A DNA stretch of 64,000 nucleotides from Phenylobacterium sp. Lineage in GTDB: Bacteria; Pseudomonadota; Alphaproteobacteria; Caulobacterales; Caulobacteraceae. Within the stretch, counting starts at the first letter, position 1, and each line of letters opens with the position of its first letter. The stretch covers positions 19,979 through 83,978 of the forward strand of contig NZ_JAUYNW010000046.1 of NCBI RefSeq assembly GCF_030698145.1, in the 5' to 3' direction. The notes beneath the pieces were generated by a model, which ran no database searches, was not told the DNA's origin, and saw only the letters and a list, made by a program, of their open reading frames with translations. The translations under genes and the position numbers were made by a program. Positions 48,261-57,190 of the stretch are shown here, in pieces.

Positions 48261-48887
48261 TCACCCCTGCGCCGACAGCGCCTTGCGCGTCTGTTCCCAG
48301 TATTGGGCGCCGGTGATGAGGGTGACGATCGTGGCCACCCACATCAGGGTGTGGGCGAACAGCGTCACCGGGCTCTGGATGGACGGATCGGCGGGCAGGT
48401 CGAAGGCCGCCCAGGAAGACGACAACATCTCGGCGGCGAGCGCGGTGAGCTGCAGCGTCGTCTTCCATTTGGCGAGCAGGGTGACCGGCAGCTTCACGCC
48501 CCTTCCGGCGCCGACCTCGCGCAAGGCGCTGACCGTGAATTCGCGAAACAGCATCAGGCCTGCCGGCAGCACCACCATCGGCTGACCGCCCAGGGCCAGC
48601 AGTCCCAGGATCGCGCCGCAGACCAGCACCTTGTCGCCGATGGGGTCGAGGATCGCGCCCCAGACAGTGACGGCGTCCAGCTTGCGCGCCAGCCAGCCGT
48701 CGAAGAAGTCGGTGACCGCGGCGATCACGAACGACCAGAAGGCCCAGCGCTGCAGGCCGAACTGCATCTCCGGTGTCAGCCTTTCGCTGACATAAGGCAC
48801 GGCGCCCGCCGCCGCGGCCAGGGCGAGGAAGACGAACAGGGTCAGGACCAGCCGCAGCGAGGTCAGGATATTGGGCAGGGCCTTCAT
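48261..48887 (-). CDS. pgsA: CDP-diacylglycerol-glycerol-3-phosphate 3-phosphatidyltransferase
   Basis: A 208-aa inner-membrane enzyme of phosphatidylglycerol synthesis: CDP-diacylglycerol plus glycerol-3-phosphate gives phosphatidylglycerophosphate. The CDP-alcohol phosphatidyltransferase signature DG-x2-AR-x8-G-x3-D-x3-D is complete: DGWLARKLDAVTVWG then AILDPIGDK. There are several membrane helices (LRLVLTLFVFLALAAAAGAV). MKALPNILTSLRL is typical for the PgsA N-terminus. It lies downstream of uvrC and a small exported-protein gene on the same strand, an order known from alphaproteobacteria. Confidence 0.94.
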   Translation of the reverse strand: MKALPNILTSLRLVLTLFVFLALAAAAGAVPYVSERLTPEMQFGLQRWAFWSFVIAAVTDFFDGWLARKLDAVTVWGAILDPIGDKVLVCGAILGLLALGGQPMVVLPAGLMLFREFTVSALREVGAGRGVKLPVTLLAKWKTTLQLTALAAEMLSSSWAAFDLPADPSIQSPVTLFAHTLMWVATIVTLITGAQYWEQTRKALSAQG

Positions 48888-48895
48888 GATGGTCC

Positions 48896-49177
48896 TCAGG
48901 TGGCCGGCGTCAGCTCGACCGTCTTGGTCTGCTTCCCATAGATGCAGATTCGCTTGTCGGCGCCCTCCCGAAGCACGGCTATGCCGTAGGCCTGGGTGCC
49001 GATCGGATGGACGAGGACCTCCGGCGCCTTCATCCCGCCGGCCTGGGCCGCGGCCAGGCAGCGGGCCCGCACGTCGGCGCGGAAGGCGTCCCAAGCGCCG
49101 GGCGAGCTCGCATGGCCCACGGTGGGCGCCATGACCGCGACCGCAGCGAGGGCGAGGATGGCGCGGGGGGTGGGCAT
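48896..49177 (-). CDS. Small exported protein
   Basis: A 93-aa protein with signal peptide MPTPRAILALAAVAVMAPTV then GHA (cleavage after residue 23). The mature part has two cysteines (RARCLAAAQAG and KRICIYGKQTK), able to form a disulfide in the periplasm, and ends with KTVELTPAT. No family is recognised. It lies between uvrC and pgsA, close to both (65 and 8 bp), so it is probably in one operon; the connection may be only transcriptional. Confidence 0.75.
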   Translation of the reverse strand: MPTPRAILALAAVAVMAPTVGHASSPGAWDAFRADVRARCLAAAQAGGMKAPEVLVHPIGTQAYGIAVLREGADKRICIYGKQTKTVELTPAT

Positions 49178-49242
49178 GGTCTGTCTCCGGCGGAGTCGAG
49201 CTTCAGCTTACCGCAGCGTACGGGCGGGCCAAACGTTCCCGC

Positions 49243-51111
49243 TCAACCTTTGCGGAAGTAGTCGAAAATCCGCTGGGCCAGGGGCTCGCTGAGCCCCTCG
49301 ACCTTGGCCAGGTCGTCCACCGAGGCCCGCGACACGCCCCGCGCCGAGCCGAAGGCGTGCAGCAAGGCGCGCTTGCGGCCAGGACCGACCCCCTCGATCT
49401 CGTCGAGCGGGTTCTTCTTGATGTCCATGGAGCGGCGGGTGCGGTGGCTGCCGTTGGCGAACCGGTGCGCCTCGTCGCGCAGGCGTTGCAGGTAATAGAG
49501 CACCGGCGATTTCGGCTCGAGCATGAAGGGCGTCTTGCCGGGGATGAAGAACCGCTCAAGCCCCGCGTCGCGGTCGGGCCCCTTGGCGACGCCGACCACC
49601 GCGATGTCGTCGACCCCTAGGTCGGCCATGACCTCAGTCACCGCCGCGAGCTGGCCCGCGCCCCCGTCGACCAGCACCAGGTCGGGACGCACGGCGCCCT
49701 CCCCGGCTTCCTCTTCCTTGACCAGGCGGGCGAAGCGGCGGCGCATGACCTCCTTCATCATCCCGTAGTCGTCGCCGGGGGTGAGCTCGGTCCCCTTGAT
49801 GTTGAACTTGCGGTACTGGCTCTTCTGGAAGCCGTCGGGGCCGGCGACGATCATGCCGCCGACCGCATTGGTCCCCATGATGTGGGCGTTGTCATAGACC
49901 TCGATCCGCTCGGGGTTCCCGTCCAGGCCGAAGGCCTCGCAGACCCCCGCCAGCAGCTTCGACTGGGCCGAGCTCTCGGCCATCCTGCGGCCCAGGGCCT
50001 CGCGGGCGTTGGTCAGGGCATGGTCGACGATCTGGCGCTTCTCGCCCCGTTGTGGCCGCTCGATGGCCACCTTGCGCCCGGCCTTCAGCGCGAAGGCCTC
50101 GGCCAGCAGCTCCCGTTCGGCGGGCTCGATGCTGGTGAGGATCAGCTTCGGGATCGGCTTGTCGTCGTAGAACTGGCCCAGGAACGCGCTCATCACGTCC
50201 AGGTCCTCGTCGGACTTGTCGACCCGGGGGAAGTAGGCGCGGTTGCCCCAGTTCTGGCCGGCCCGAAAGAAGAACACCTGTACGCAGGCCTGGCCGCCCT
50301 CGGCGTGCAGGGCGAAGACGTCAGCCTCCTCGATGGTCTCGGGATTGACCTGGGTCTCTTGGGCCACCGAGGCCAGGGCCCGGATGCGGTCGCGTAGACG
50401 CGCGGCGCGCTCGAACTCCATGTCGTCCGACGCGGCCTGCATCTGGTCCGACATCTTCTTCATCACCAGCCGGCTCTTGCCGCGCAGGAAGTCCTCGGCC
50501 TGGTCCACCAGGCCGGCATAGTCCTCGAGGCTGATGAGCCCGGTGCAGGGCGCCGCGCACCGCTTGATCTGGTGCAGCATGCAGGGCCGGGTGCGGCTCT
50601 CGTAAACGCTGTCCGAGCACGAGCGCAGCAGGAAGGCCTTCTGCAGGGTGTTCAGGGTCTTGGTCACCGAATGGGCCGAGGCGAAGGGGCCGAAATAGTC
50701 GCCCTTGATCGTGTGGGCCCCGCGATGCTTGCGCAGTTGGGCGGCCGGATGCTCGCGGCGGATGACGATCTCGGGGAAGCTCTTGTCGTCGCGCAGCAGC
50801 ACGTTGAAGCGCGGTTTCATCTGCTTGATCAGGTTGATCTCGAGCAGCAGCGCGTCGGTCTCGGTGCGGGTGGTGACGAATTCCATCGACCGGGTCAGGT
50901 CGACCATCAGGGCGATGCGCTGGGTGTGGAAACGGCCCTGGGCGTATTGCAGCACGCGCTTCTTCAGCGAGCGGGCCTTGCCCACATAGAGCACCTCGCC
51001 GTCCTCACCCATCATCCGGTAGACGCCCGGCGCGTCGGGCAGGCGCCGGACCTCGTCCTTGATCAGGGCGGCGCCCTGGAGGGGCGTCTTCATGTCGGTG
51101 TCGACGGTCAT
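49243..51111 (-). CDS. uvrC: Excinuclease ABC subunit C
   Basis: The nucleotide excision repair endonuclease, 622 aa. GIY-YIG domain: [20 protein letters not shown] (residues about 28-47) performs the 3' incision. UVR/UvrB-binding motif: [18 protein letters not shown] near residue 220. RNase H-like 5' nuclease: [19 protein letters not shown] and [12 protein letters not shown]-terminal helix-hairpin-helix repeats: [20 protein letters not shown]. All conserved motifs are present, at normal length. It acts with UvrA and UvrB on damaged DNA. First gene of the uvrC/pgsA cluster. Confidence 0.96.
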   Translation of the reverse strand: MTVDTDMKTPLQGAALIKDEVRRLPDAPGVYRMMGEDGEVLYVGKARSLKKRVLQYAQGRFHTQRIALMVDLTRSMEFVTTRTETDALLLEINLIKQMKPRFNVLLRDDKSFPEIVIRREHPAAQLRKHRGAHTIKGDYFGPFASAHSVTKTLNTLQKAFLLRSCSDSVYESRTRPCMLHQIKRCAAPCTGLISLEDYAGLVDQAEDFLRGKSRLVMKKMSDQMQAASDDMEFERAARLRDRIRALASVAQETQVNPETIEEADVFALHAEGGQACVQVFFFRAGQNWGNRAYFPRVDKSDEDLDVMSAFLGQFYDDKPIPKLILTSIEPAERELLAEAFALKAGRKVAIERPQRGEKRQIVDHALTNAREALGRRMAESSAQSKLLAGVCEAFGLDGNPERIEVYDNAHIMGTNAVGGMIVAGPDGFQKSQYRKFNIKGTELTPGDDYGMMKEVMRRRFARLVKEEEAGEGAVRPDLVLVDGGAGQLAAVTEVMADLGVDDIAVVGVAKGPDRDAGLERFFIPGKTPFMLEPKSPVLYYLQRLRDEAHRFANGSHRTRRSMDIKKNPLDEIEGVGPGRKRALLHAFGSARGVSRASVDDLAKVEGLSEPLAQRIFDYFRKG

Positions 51112-51154
51112 GCGGCAGATATAGGCGAGTCCGGCCTCGCGCGCAGGACGCGAT

Positions 51155-52942
51155 CTAAAGCTTCACCCCGCCGGCCGAGAGCTTCTCGAACCCCTGCTTG
51201 GTCAGCTTGATGTAGCCCTTGGCCGGATCGCGCCAGAAGATCGGCCCCTTGATCTTACCGGGATCGAACCCGTCGGCCACCAGGTCCATCTTGCGGTGCT
51301 TGAAGGTGCCGGTGGTCTCGATGGCCGGCAGGATGCGCACGAAGACCGGCTGGGCGTAGGGTGGCAGCTCGCGGGCCACCTGCTCGCCGAACACCTTGAT
51401 GTCGAAGCCCGCCTCGACCACCAGGCCCGCCATGCCCGCGCGCCCGTCGGCGCCCTCGACGGCGACGCCATAGACATTGGCCTCGGTCACGCCCGGCACG
51501 GAGGCCAGCCGCTCGGCCACCTCGCCGGTGGAGACGTTCTCGCCCTTCCAGCGGAAGGTGTCGCCGATCCGGTCGACGAAATAGAAGTAGCCGTCGGCGT
51601 CCATGCGCATCAGGTCGCCGGTGCGGAACCAGGCGTCGCCGCGCTCGAAGACGTCGTGCAGGATCTTCTTCTCGGACGCGGTCTTGTCCACATAGCCGGT
51701 ATAGGCGGTGCGGGCATCGCCGCCGATCTGGCCCAGGCATTCGCCGACCTGGCCTGGACCGCACTCGACGCAGAGGCCGTTCAGGCCGCGCACAGGCTCC
51801 TCGGTCTCCACGTCGAACTGGACCAGCCGGACGCTGAACTTCGCCCGCAGCCACTTGGGCGCGCGGCCGATCGCGCCGACCTTGCCGTCGAAATTGAACA
51901 GCGAGACGTTGCCCTCGGTGGAGCCGTAGAACTCCAGGATCTCGGGGATGCGGAACCGCATCTTCATCTCGGCCCAGACATCGCCCCGCAGGCCGTTGCC
52001 GAAGGCCAGGCGGAGCTTGTGACGTCCCTCGTCCTCCACCGGCGGATGGTTGACCAGATAGCGGCAGAGCTCGCCGATATAGACGAACATCGTGCAGTCC
52101 TCGGCGACGACGTCGGACCAGAAATGGCTGGCGGAGAACTTCCTCTTCACCACCGCCGAGCCGCCGTTCAGCAGGGCCGCGCCCAGGCCGCAGAGCCCTC
52201 CCGTGGCGTGATAGAGCGGCAGGGCCACATAGATGCGGTCCTTCTCGGTCGCCGCCGTCGCGCCGGCGAAGGCCCGCATGTAGAGCTGGGCGCGGACATG
52301 GGTGATGCGCGCAGCCTTTGGCAGACCCGTCGTGCCGCTGGTGTAGATGTAGAGCGCGGTGTCCTTGGCGGTCATGCCCTCGCGCACCGATCGGTCCGGC
52401 GGCAGCTGGCTGCAGCTCTTCAGCGCCTGGACCAGATCGCGCTGGTCGCCATGAGCCTGGCCCAGCACCCACTGCTGCATCGGACGTTCCAGCAGTGTCC
52501 TGGCCTGCTCGAACACCGGCGAGGTCTCGCCGTCGACGATCACATGGGCCGCGCCCGAGATGTTCAGGCAGTGGGACAGCGGCAGGCCGGACAGCTGGTT
52601 GTTGATCAGCGCGGTGACCACGCCCACCTTCGACAGCCCGTACCAGATGGGGAAGTATTCCAGCCGGTTGGGCAGGAACAGCGCCACCGTCTGGCCGCGG
52701 CGGATGTTCATCCCCTTGGCCCAGTGGGCGAAGCGGTTGGCCGCCGCATCCATCTCGCCATAGGTGAGGGTCTTGCCCTCGAAGGTCAGGGCCGGCCGGT
52801 CGCGCCAGGTCTCCACCGCAGCCTGTAGGTCGTCGCAGATCAGGTTTGGCGAGGAAGGCGCGATGGTCTTCACGCGCTTCAAGGTTCGGTTGAGCCCGCG
52901 CATGAAGCGCCAGTCACGTTCGAGCCGGGCTTTCAGACGCAT
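51155..52942 (-). CDS. Long-chain/very-long-chain acyl-CoA synthetase
   Basis: A 595-aa adenylate-forming ligase from the ATG at 52942, which has GGAGGG upstream. The AMP-binding signature is [19 protein letters not shown]. The second motif is [20 protein letters not shown], and [20 protein letters not shown] and [20 protein letters not shown] complete the C-terminal lid. The N-terminus ([20 protein letters not shown]) and the STEGN motif place it in the fatty acid transport protein/VLACS (FadD-like, SLC27-type) group that activates long or very long fatty acids with ATP and CoA. Probably inner-membrane-associated. Confidence 0.92.
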   Translation of the reverse strand: MRLKARLERDWRFMRGLNRTLKRVKTIAPSSPNLICDDLQAAVETWRDRPALTFEGKTLTYGEMDAAANRFAHWAKGMNIRRGQTVALFLPNRLEYFPIWYGLSKVGVVTALINNQLSGLPLSHCLNISGAAHVIVDGETSPVFEQARTLLERPMQQWVLGQAHGDQRDLVQALKSCSQLPPDRSVREGMTAKDTALYIYTSGTTGLPKAARITHVRAQLYMRAFAGATAATEKDRIYVALPLYHATGGLCGLGAALLNGGSAVVKRKFSASHFWSDVVAEDCTMFVYIGELCRYLVNHPPVEDEGRHKLRLAFGNGLRGDVWAEMKMRFRIPEILEFYGSTEGNVSLFNFDGKVGAIGRAPKWLRAKFSVRLVQFDVETEEPVRGLNGLCVECGPGQVGECLGQIGGDARTAYTGYVDKTASEKKILHDVFERGDAWFRTGDLMRMDADGYFYFVDRIGDTFRWKGENVSTGEVAERLASVPGVTEANVYGVAVEGADGRAGMAGLVVEAGFDIKVFGEQVARELPPYAQPVFVRILPAIETTGTFKHRKMDLVADGFDPGKIKGPIFWRDPAKGYIKLTKQGFEKLSAGGVKL

Positions 52943-53090
52943 GCAGTCCCTCCAACGCACTCACCTTGGCGGGGCGCGCGAGTGCGGGTCAAGCTGAGCC
53001 GTCGAAGCGAACCGTCGCAGCCGTCGCGGGCGAGTGCGACCGTTGCGGAAAGGACTCACCCGCTCCGCGCGGCGTCGGAAGCTTGGACGG

Positions 53091-53474
53091 CTAGGAGAAC
53101 CGTTCCCAGGCCGACTGGCGCGACATGCCCAGGGCCTCCCCGATCTGGGCCCAGCTGACGTCGCGCGACCGGAGCTGGTCGACCACCCACTGGAGCTGGT
53201 TGCCCTTGCCCTTGCGCACGGCCTCGACGGCCGGAAGCTGGGCGAGCAGGCGCTCGGCGGGAAGCTGGTCCGGCGTCGGAAAGCCGGACAGGTCGGGCGT
53301 GCGTCCGGCCAGGTACTCGTTGCAGAGGCCGACGCAGCCGTCGCAAATGAAGATCATGCCGGGGCCGGCGATCAGCTTCTCCACCTCGTGCTGCGACTTC
53401 AGGCAGAAGGAACAATAGAAGGTCGACGCGGCGTCCTCGCCGAACAGGAACTTGCCAGGGGTCGGTTCACTCAT
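53091..53474 (-). CDS. ClpX-type C4 zinc-finger protein with C-terminal HTH
   Basis: A 127-aa protein. Cys21 and Cys24 ([20 protein letters not shown]) and Cys44 and Cys47 ([13 protein letters not shown]) form the C4 zinc finger of ClpX, but no AAA+ domain follows. Instead the last 30 residues are an HTH-like element ([20 protein letters not shown]). So it is a free-standing ClpX-zinc-finger joined to DNA binding, a small known class of alphaproteobacterial regulators without a settled role. Two GTCAGG-N5-CCTGAC-like palindromes lie just upstream of its start, suggesting autoregulation. Confidence 0.85.
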   Translation of the reverse strand: MSEPTPGKFLFGEDAASTFYCSFCLKSQHEVEKLIAGPGMIFICDGCVGLCNEYLAGRTPDLSGFPTPDQLPAERLLAQLPAVEAVRKGKGNQLQWVVDQLRSRDVSWAQIGEALGMSRQSAWERFS

Positions 53475-53803
53475 GGTGAGGCCTCGTCAGGTATGTCCTG
53501 ACTGTCAGGTAATCCCTTACATTTGAAGCGTCAAGAATATCCTGACGACCCGCAGGCTCAGCCGTCAAATGTGGCTTGAAGGGGGCGACAATCGCCGGGA
53601 CTGTGGCGCAATTCAGGAAGTATCATGACGCGTGATTGAAATGTAACTTCACCGTTGGAAAATTCTTGAGGGTAAAAAACAGTATAATTTCAGGAACCGG
53701 GACCCATTAGACACATCTATGATCAAGCTTGACGTTGGAAATCACGGAACTTGTGAACGCGCACGCCGTTTTCATCTCCGACCAACGACCTGGGAGGTCT
53801 GAT
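53475..53803. promoter_or_regulatory. Divergent regulatory gap with palindromic operators and a TATAAT box
   Basis: A 329-bp gap without genes between the zinc-finger/HTH gene and the rightward membrane-protein gene. It holds GTCAGG-TATGT-CCTGAC (53486-53502) and GTCAAG-AATAT-CCTGAC (53530-53546), the same 6-5-6 design with centres 44 bp apart, and a weaker relative near 53612-53629. A perfect TATAAT at 53683-53688 is a likely -10 for the rightward gene, but no well-spaced -35 is seen. A GGGAGGT ribosome-binding site precedes the ATG at 53804. Confidence 0.68.
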
Positions 53804-54532
53804 ATGTCCACTGAGTATAGCCCTTTCGCCCGCCCCAAGTTCACCGCTGAGGATTTCGCCCGCGAAGATCCGGCGACGACCTTCGACACCGCGCCCCGTG
53901 TGGCGTCGGAAACCCGCAGCTTCGCGTCGGACGACGCGCCGAGCGCCGCCATGGTCGATCCGGACCTGGCCCGCATGGACGAAACGACCGAACAATCGAG
54001 CGAAGAAGCCTCGATGTTCGCCGCCGCGCCGCTTTACGGCCAGGGCGCCAAGTCGGCCGCCAAATCGGCCGCCAAGTCGTCGGGCCGCTCCATCGCTCCC
54101 ATCGCGATGATCGCGATCCCCGCCGTCGTCCTGCTGGCCGGCGTCGCCTACTTCACCCTGCAACCGCGAGCCGGCCTCATCGCCGAGGAGCCGGCCACCA
54201 TCGCCGCCGCGCCCATGACGCCGGCGCCCATCGTGACGGCGCCTGCGCCCACGGCTCCGATCGCCAAGGCTTCCGCGCCCACGGTACGGGCGAGCACGCC
54301 CCGCCGGGTGGCCAGCATCCGTCCTGCGGCCGCCGCTCCGGCCGCCGGTGCGGAAGACGTGAGCTCCTGGTCGCGCGACGCCAGCGCCACCCTGCCGACC
54401 GCGCCGGTTCCCTATGCGCCCTCGGCTCAAACCGCCGCGCCGGCTCCGACCATCGTTCCGCCGATCGCGGCTGAACCGGTGCCCCCGGCCCCGACCGTGA
54501 CGCCGGAGCCCCTGACTCCGCCGATGTCGTAG
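53804..54532 (+). CDS. Single-pass membrane protein with Ala/Pro-rich periplasmic tail
   Basis: A 242-aa protein from the ATG at 53804. Residues 1-90 are an acidic, probably disordered cytoplasmic part (YSPFARPKFTAEDFAREDPA) with a Lys/Ala repeat (KSAAKSAAKSSGRS). One membrane helix follows, SIAPIAMIAIPAVVLLAGVA with YF after it (about 96-117). The rest is a low-complexity Ala/Pro/Thr tail (APMTPAPIVTAPAPTAPIAK) ending in PEPLTPPMS. No enzyme motif. The layout suits a small envelope-spanning or scaffolding protein; unknown family. Confidence 0.78.
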   Translation: MSTEYSPFARPKFTAEDFAREDPATTFDTAPRVASETRSFASDDAPSAAMVDPDLARMDETTEQSSEEASMFAAAPLYGQGAKSAAKSAAKSSGRSIAPIAMIAIPAVVLLAGVAYFTLQPRAGLIAEEPATIAAAPMTPAPIVTAPAPTAPIAKASAPTVRASTPRRVASIRPAAAAPAAGAEDVSSWSRDASATLPTAPVPYAPSAQTAAPAPTIVPPIAAEPVPPAPTVTPEPLTPPMS

Positions 54533-54692
54533 TGCTATCGGCCTAGGCTAACCAGGCGGCGGCTCCCGGCGACGGGGCCGCCGCTTCCATGTCGGCCGTC
54601 GCGTCTTTGGTGCATCCAGCGGAACCACACGCTCCCTTAACTCCCCTGCGCCACTCTGGTCCGAACAAGATCCGGGTAAGGGGGCCCGACAT

Positions 54693-56729
54693 ATGCGGCG
54701 GGAGTCCGGTTTCGGTTTGTTGGCGCCCATCGTGACCCTGGCCGTCGGCGCCATGGTTGTGTTCGTCGCGAGCCTGATGATCTGGACCGCGCAGGTCGAC
54801 CGGGGGGTCCGCGCCCACGAGCAGGATCTGGTCCGCCGCGGGATCAGCGGCAACATCGCCGAGATTGAGCGCTCGATCATCGCCGAGACCAACTGGGACG
54901 AGGCGATCCTCAATCTCGACAACCGGTTCGACGCCGCCTGGGCCGACAACAACCTCAACGACCACTACGCCCAGAGCATGGATTTCGAACGGCTCTTCGT
55001 CCTCGACGGAGCGGATCGGCCGATCTATGCGCGCCGTCACCGGGAGACGGCATCGCCGGCCGCGTTCGGACATTTCGAGGGGGCCGCCGGCTTGGTCGCC
55101 GAGGTCCGCCGCGCCGAAGCTAAGCGCGGGCCCATCGCGGCGCGCCGGCCAGGAACGCCGATGAACCTGGTGTCCCATGCCATTCAATCCAGCGCCTTCG
55201 TGTCTCACGAGGGCCGGGTCTATCTGGTGACCGCCACCCTGGTGCAGCCCGATTTCGCCATGGTCACGCCCAAGGGGCCCCGCGCCCCGGTGGTGGTGAT
55301 GGCCCTGGCCCTGGATCGGGGCGGACTCGACCGGCTTCGGGAACGCTTCCAGCTCTCCGACCTGCGGGCGGTCGTCGGTGACCATCGGATCGAGCGCGGG
55401 CGGGCCAAGCTGGTCCTTGATGTCGTCGGCGGTCCTCCCCTCATCGTCACCTGGGCGCCGCAGCGACCGGGCGCCGACCTGCTGTCGCGCGCCATCCTGC
55501 CGGTCACCCTCGTGATCCTCGCCTTCGCGGCCATGGGGACGATCATGGTGTTCCGCGCCCGGCGCGCCACCGCCCACCTGCTGGCCAGCCACCGCTCCCA
55601 GAGCGAGTTCCTGGCCAATATGAGCCACGAGGTCCGCACTCCGCTGAACGGGGTCAGCGCCATCGCCGAGGCCCTGGAACGCACCTCGCTCACCCCGGCC
55701 CAGGCCGAGATGGTGGGGATCATCCGCGACTCGGGCGCGAGCCTGGAGCGCCTGCTCTCCGACGTGCTGGACCTGTCGCGCATCGAGACCGGCGCGGTCA
55801 GCATGGAGAACGCCCCCTTCCACCTGGCCGACGCCATCCGCGATGTCGCCGCCCTAGCCGCCGCGCAGGCCGACGAGAAGGCCATCGACCTGATCGTCGA
55901 CATCGATCCCATCGCCGAGACCGCCGTCGCGGGCGACGCACCGCGGGTCAAACAGGTGCTGGCCAATCTCGTCTCCAACGCCGTGAAGTTCACCTCTGAC
56001 GGCTATGTCGCCATCGCCGTCCGCGCCGACGGCGAGGGCCGCTGGCGCATCGAGGTGCAGGACACCGGTATCGGCTTCGATCCCGCCGAGAAGGATCGTT
56101 TGTTCAACCGCTTCCAGCAGGCCGACGGCTCGGTGACGCGCAGGTTCGGCGGCTCGGGCCTCGGCCTGGCGATCTGCAAGCAACTCGTGGACCTGATGGG
56201 CGGTGAGCTGGACGCGATCGGCGCCCCGGGCCAGGGCGCCACGTTCACACTCCGGCTGGATCTCCCCTTGGCGGCAGCCGGCCCCACCGCGGCGTCCGCG
56301 CCTGTCGCCCAGGGCGAGACCGCCCCCTACCGGCCGCTGCGTATCCTGCTGGCCGACGATCACCCGACCAACCGCAAGGTGGTGCAGGTGCTGTTCTCGG
56401 AGTTCGACGTCGACCTGGTCTGCACCGAGAACGGCCGAGACGCCTGCGAGGCCTTCGCGGCCCAGCGCTTCGATCTGGTGCTGATGGACATGCAGATGCC
56501 GGTGATGGACGGGCTCACCGCCGTGCGCGAGATCCGTGCGCGGGAGAAGGCGCGCGGCTGGATCGCCACCCCCATCGTCATGCTGACCGCCAACACCCTT
56601 CCCGAGCACCAGGTCGCCAGCCTGGCCGCCGGGGCGGACCTGCACATGGCCAAGCCCATCGAGGCCGCCAAGCTGTTCGCGGTCCTGCAGAACGTCGCCG
56701 AGGCCCAGGCCGTCAGCCGGGCGGCTTAA
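54693..56729 (+). CDS. Hybrid sensor histidine kinase
   Basis: A 678-aa membrane-bound hybrid kinase. N-terminal membrane helix (LLAPIVTLAVGAMVVFVASL), a CHASE4-like sensory domain in the periplasm (about 30-265; NWDEAILNLDNRFDAAWADN), then a second helix (ILPVTLVILAFAAMGTIMVF). HisKA has His312 in NMSHEVRTPLNG. The HATPase shows N, G1 and G2 boxes (VLANLVSNAVKFTSDG, VQDTGIGFDP, FGGSGLGLAICKQL). The C-terminal receiver domain has the phospho-acceptor Asp599 (LVLMDMQMPVMDG) and a conserved Lys in HMAKPIEAAK. Output partner not encoded next to it. Confidence 0.95.
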   Translation: MRRESGFGLLAPIVTLAVGAMVVFVASLMIWTAQVDRGVRAHEQDLVRRGISGNIAEIERSIIAETNWDEAILNLDNRFDAAWADNNLNDHYAQSMDFERLFVLDGADRPIYARRHRETASPAAFGHFEGAAGLVAEVRRAEAKRGPIAARRPGTPMNLVSHAIQSSAFVSHEGRVYLVTATLVQPDFAMVTPKGPRAPVVVMALALDRGGLDRLRERFQLSDLRAVVGDHRIERGRAKLVLDVVGGPPLIVTWAPQRPGADLLSRAILPVTLVILAFAAMGTIMVFRARRATAHLLASHRSQSEFLANMSHEVRTPLNGVSAIAEALERTSLTPAQAEMVGIIRDSGASLERLLSDVLDLSRIETGAVSMENAPFHLADAIRDVAALAAAQADEKAIDLIVDIDPIAETAVAGDAPRVKQVLANLVSNAVKFTSDGYVAIAVRADGEGRWRIEVQDTGIGFDPAEKDRLFNRFQQADGSVTRRFGGSGLGLAICKQLVDLMGGELDAIGAPGQGATFTLRLDLPLAAAGPTAASAPVAQGETAPYRPLRILLADDHPTNRKVVQVLFSEFDVDLVCTENGRDACEAFAAQRFDLVLMDMQMPVMDGLTAVREIRAREKARGWIATPIVMLTANTLPEHQVASLAAGADLHMAKPIEAAKLFAVLQNVAEAQAVSRAA

Positions 56730-56824
56730 CAAACCGTCAAACTGAGTGGCGACCCCATGCCACATTCCCAGAACGCGATATGCGGGCCTAGTTCGGCGGG
56801 CATCTGCCAATGCCGAGGGACCAT

Positions 56825-57037
56825 ATGTTGAAGCTGCTATTTTCGAACTGGGGCGCCGAGTGGGGCACCGCGGCCCTGGTGTTCGCCGTCAGCGCCGCGG
56901 TCGGCCGGTTCGCCGCGGAGGGCATGAACACCCTGCAGTGGTGCGGCGCGATCACCGCCGTCCTCGCCTCGATCACCGCCGCCGTCGCCGTGCGCGTCTG
57001 GAAGCCGGAAGCCGAGCGGGTCCGCGCGGAAGACTGA
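56825..57037 (+). CDS. Small two-helix membrane protein
   Basis: A 70-aa protein from the ATG at 56825, which has GAGGG upstream; an ATG at 56810 is possible. Two hydrophobic helices are visible (GTAALVFAVSAAVGRFAA and WCGAITAVLASITAAVAVRV), with a short charged C-terminus (WKPEAERVRAED). No family recognised. Its position after the histidine kinase (96-bp gap) does not prove a link. Confidence 0.65.
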   Translation: MLKLLFSNWGAEWGTAALVFAVSAAVGRFAAEGMNTLQWCGAITAVLASITAAVAVRVWKPEAERVRAED

Positions 57038-57044
57038 CCCCAGA

Positions 57045-57190
57045 TGCTCCCCTCTTGGGGGAGCTGTCACCGCAGGTGACTGAGGGGGACTTTGACCCTT
57101 GTTGATGGGCTGCGCCCCCCTCCGTCACGTCGCCGAAGTGGGCGACGCGCCACCTCCCCCAAATCGCGCTACGCGCTGGGGGAGGGGCGC
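57045..57190. repeat. GC-rich dispersed intergenic repeat (Caulobacteraceae type)
   Basis: A G/C-rich stretch with nested inverted repeats: CTCCCCTCTTGGGGGAGCTG at one end and CGCTACGCGCTGGGGGAGGG at the other, plus GTCACCGCAGGTGAC inside. Sequences of this kind (CTCCCCC...GGGGGAGxTGTCxxC) are common in intergenic space of Caulobacteraceae. It probably forms a long RNA hairpin and may terminate transcription in both directions. Confidence 0.7.
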
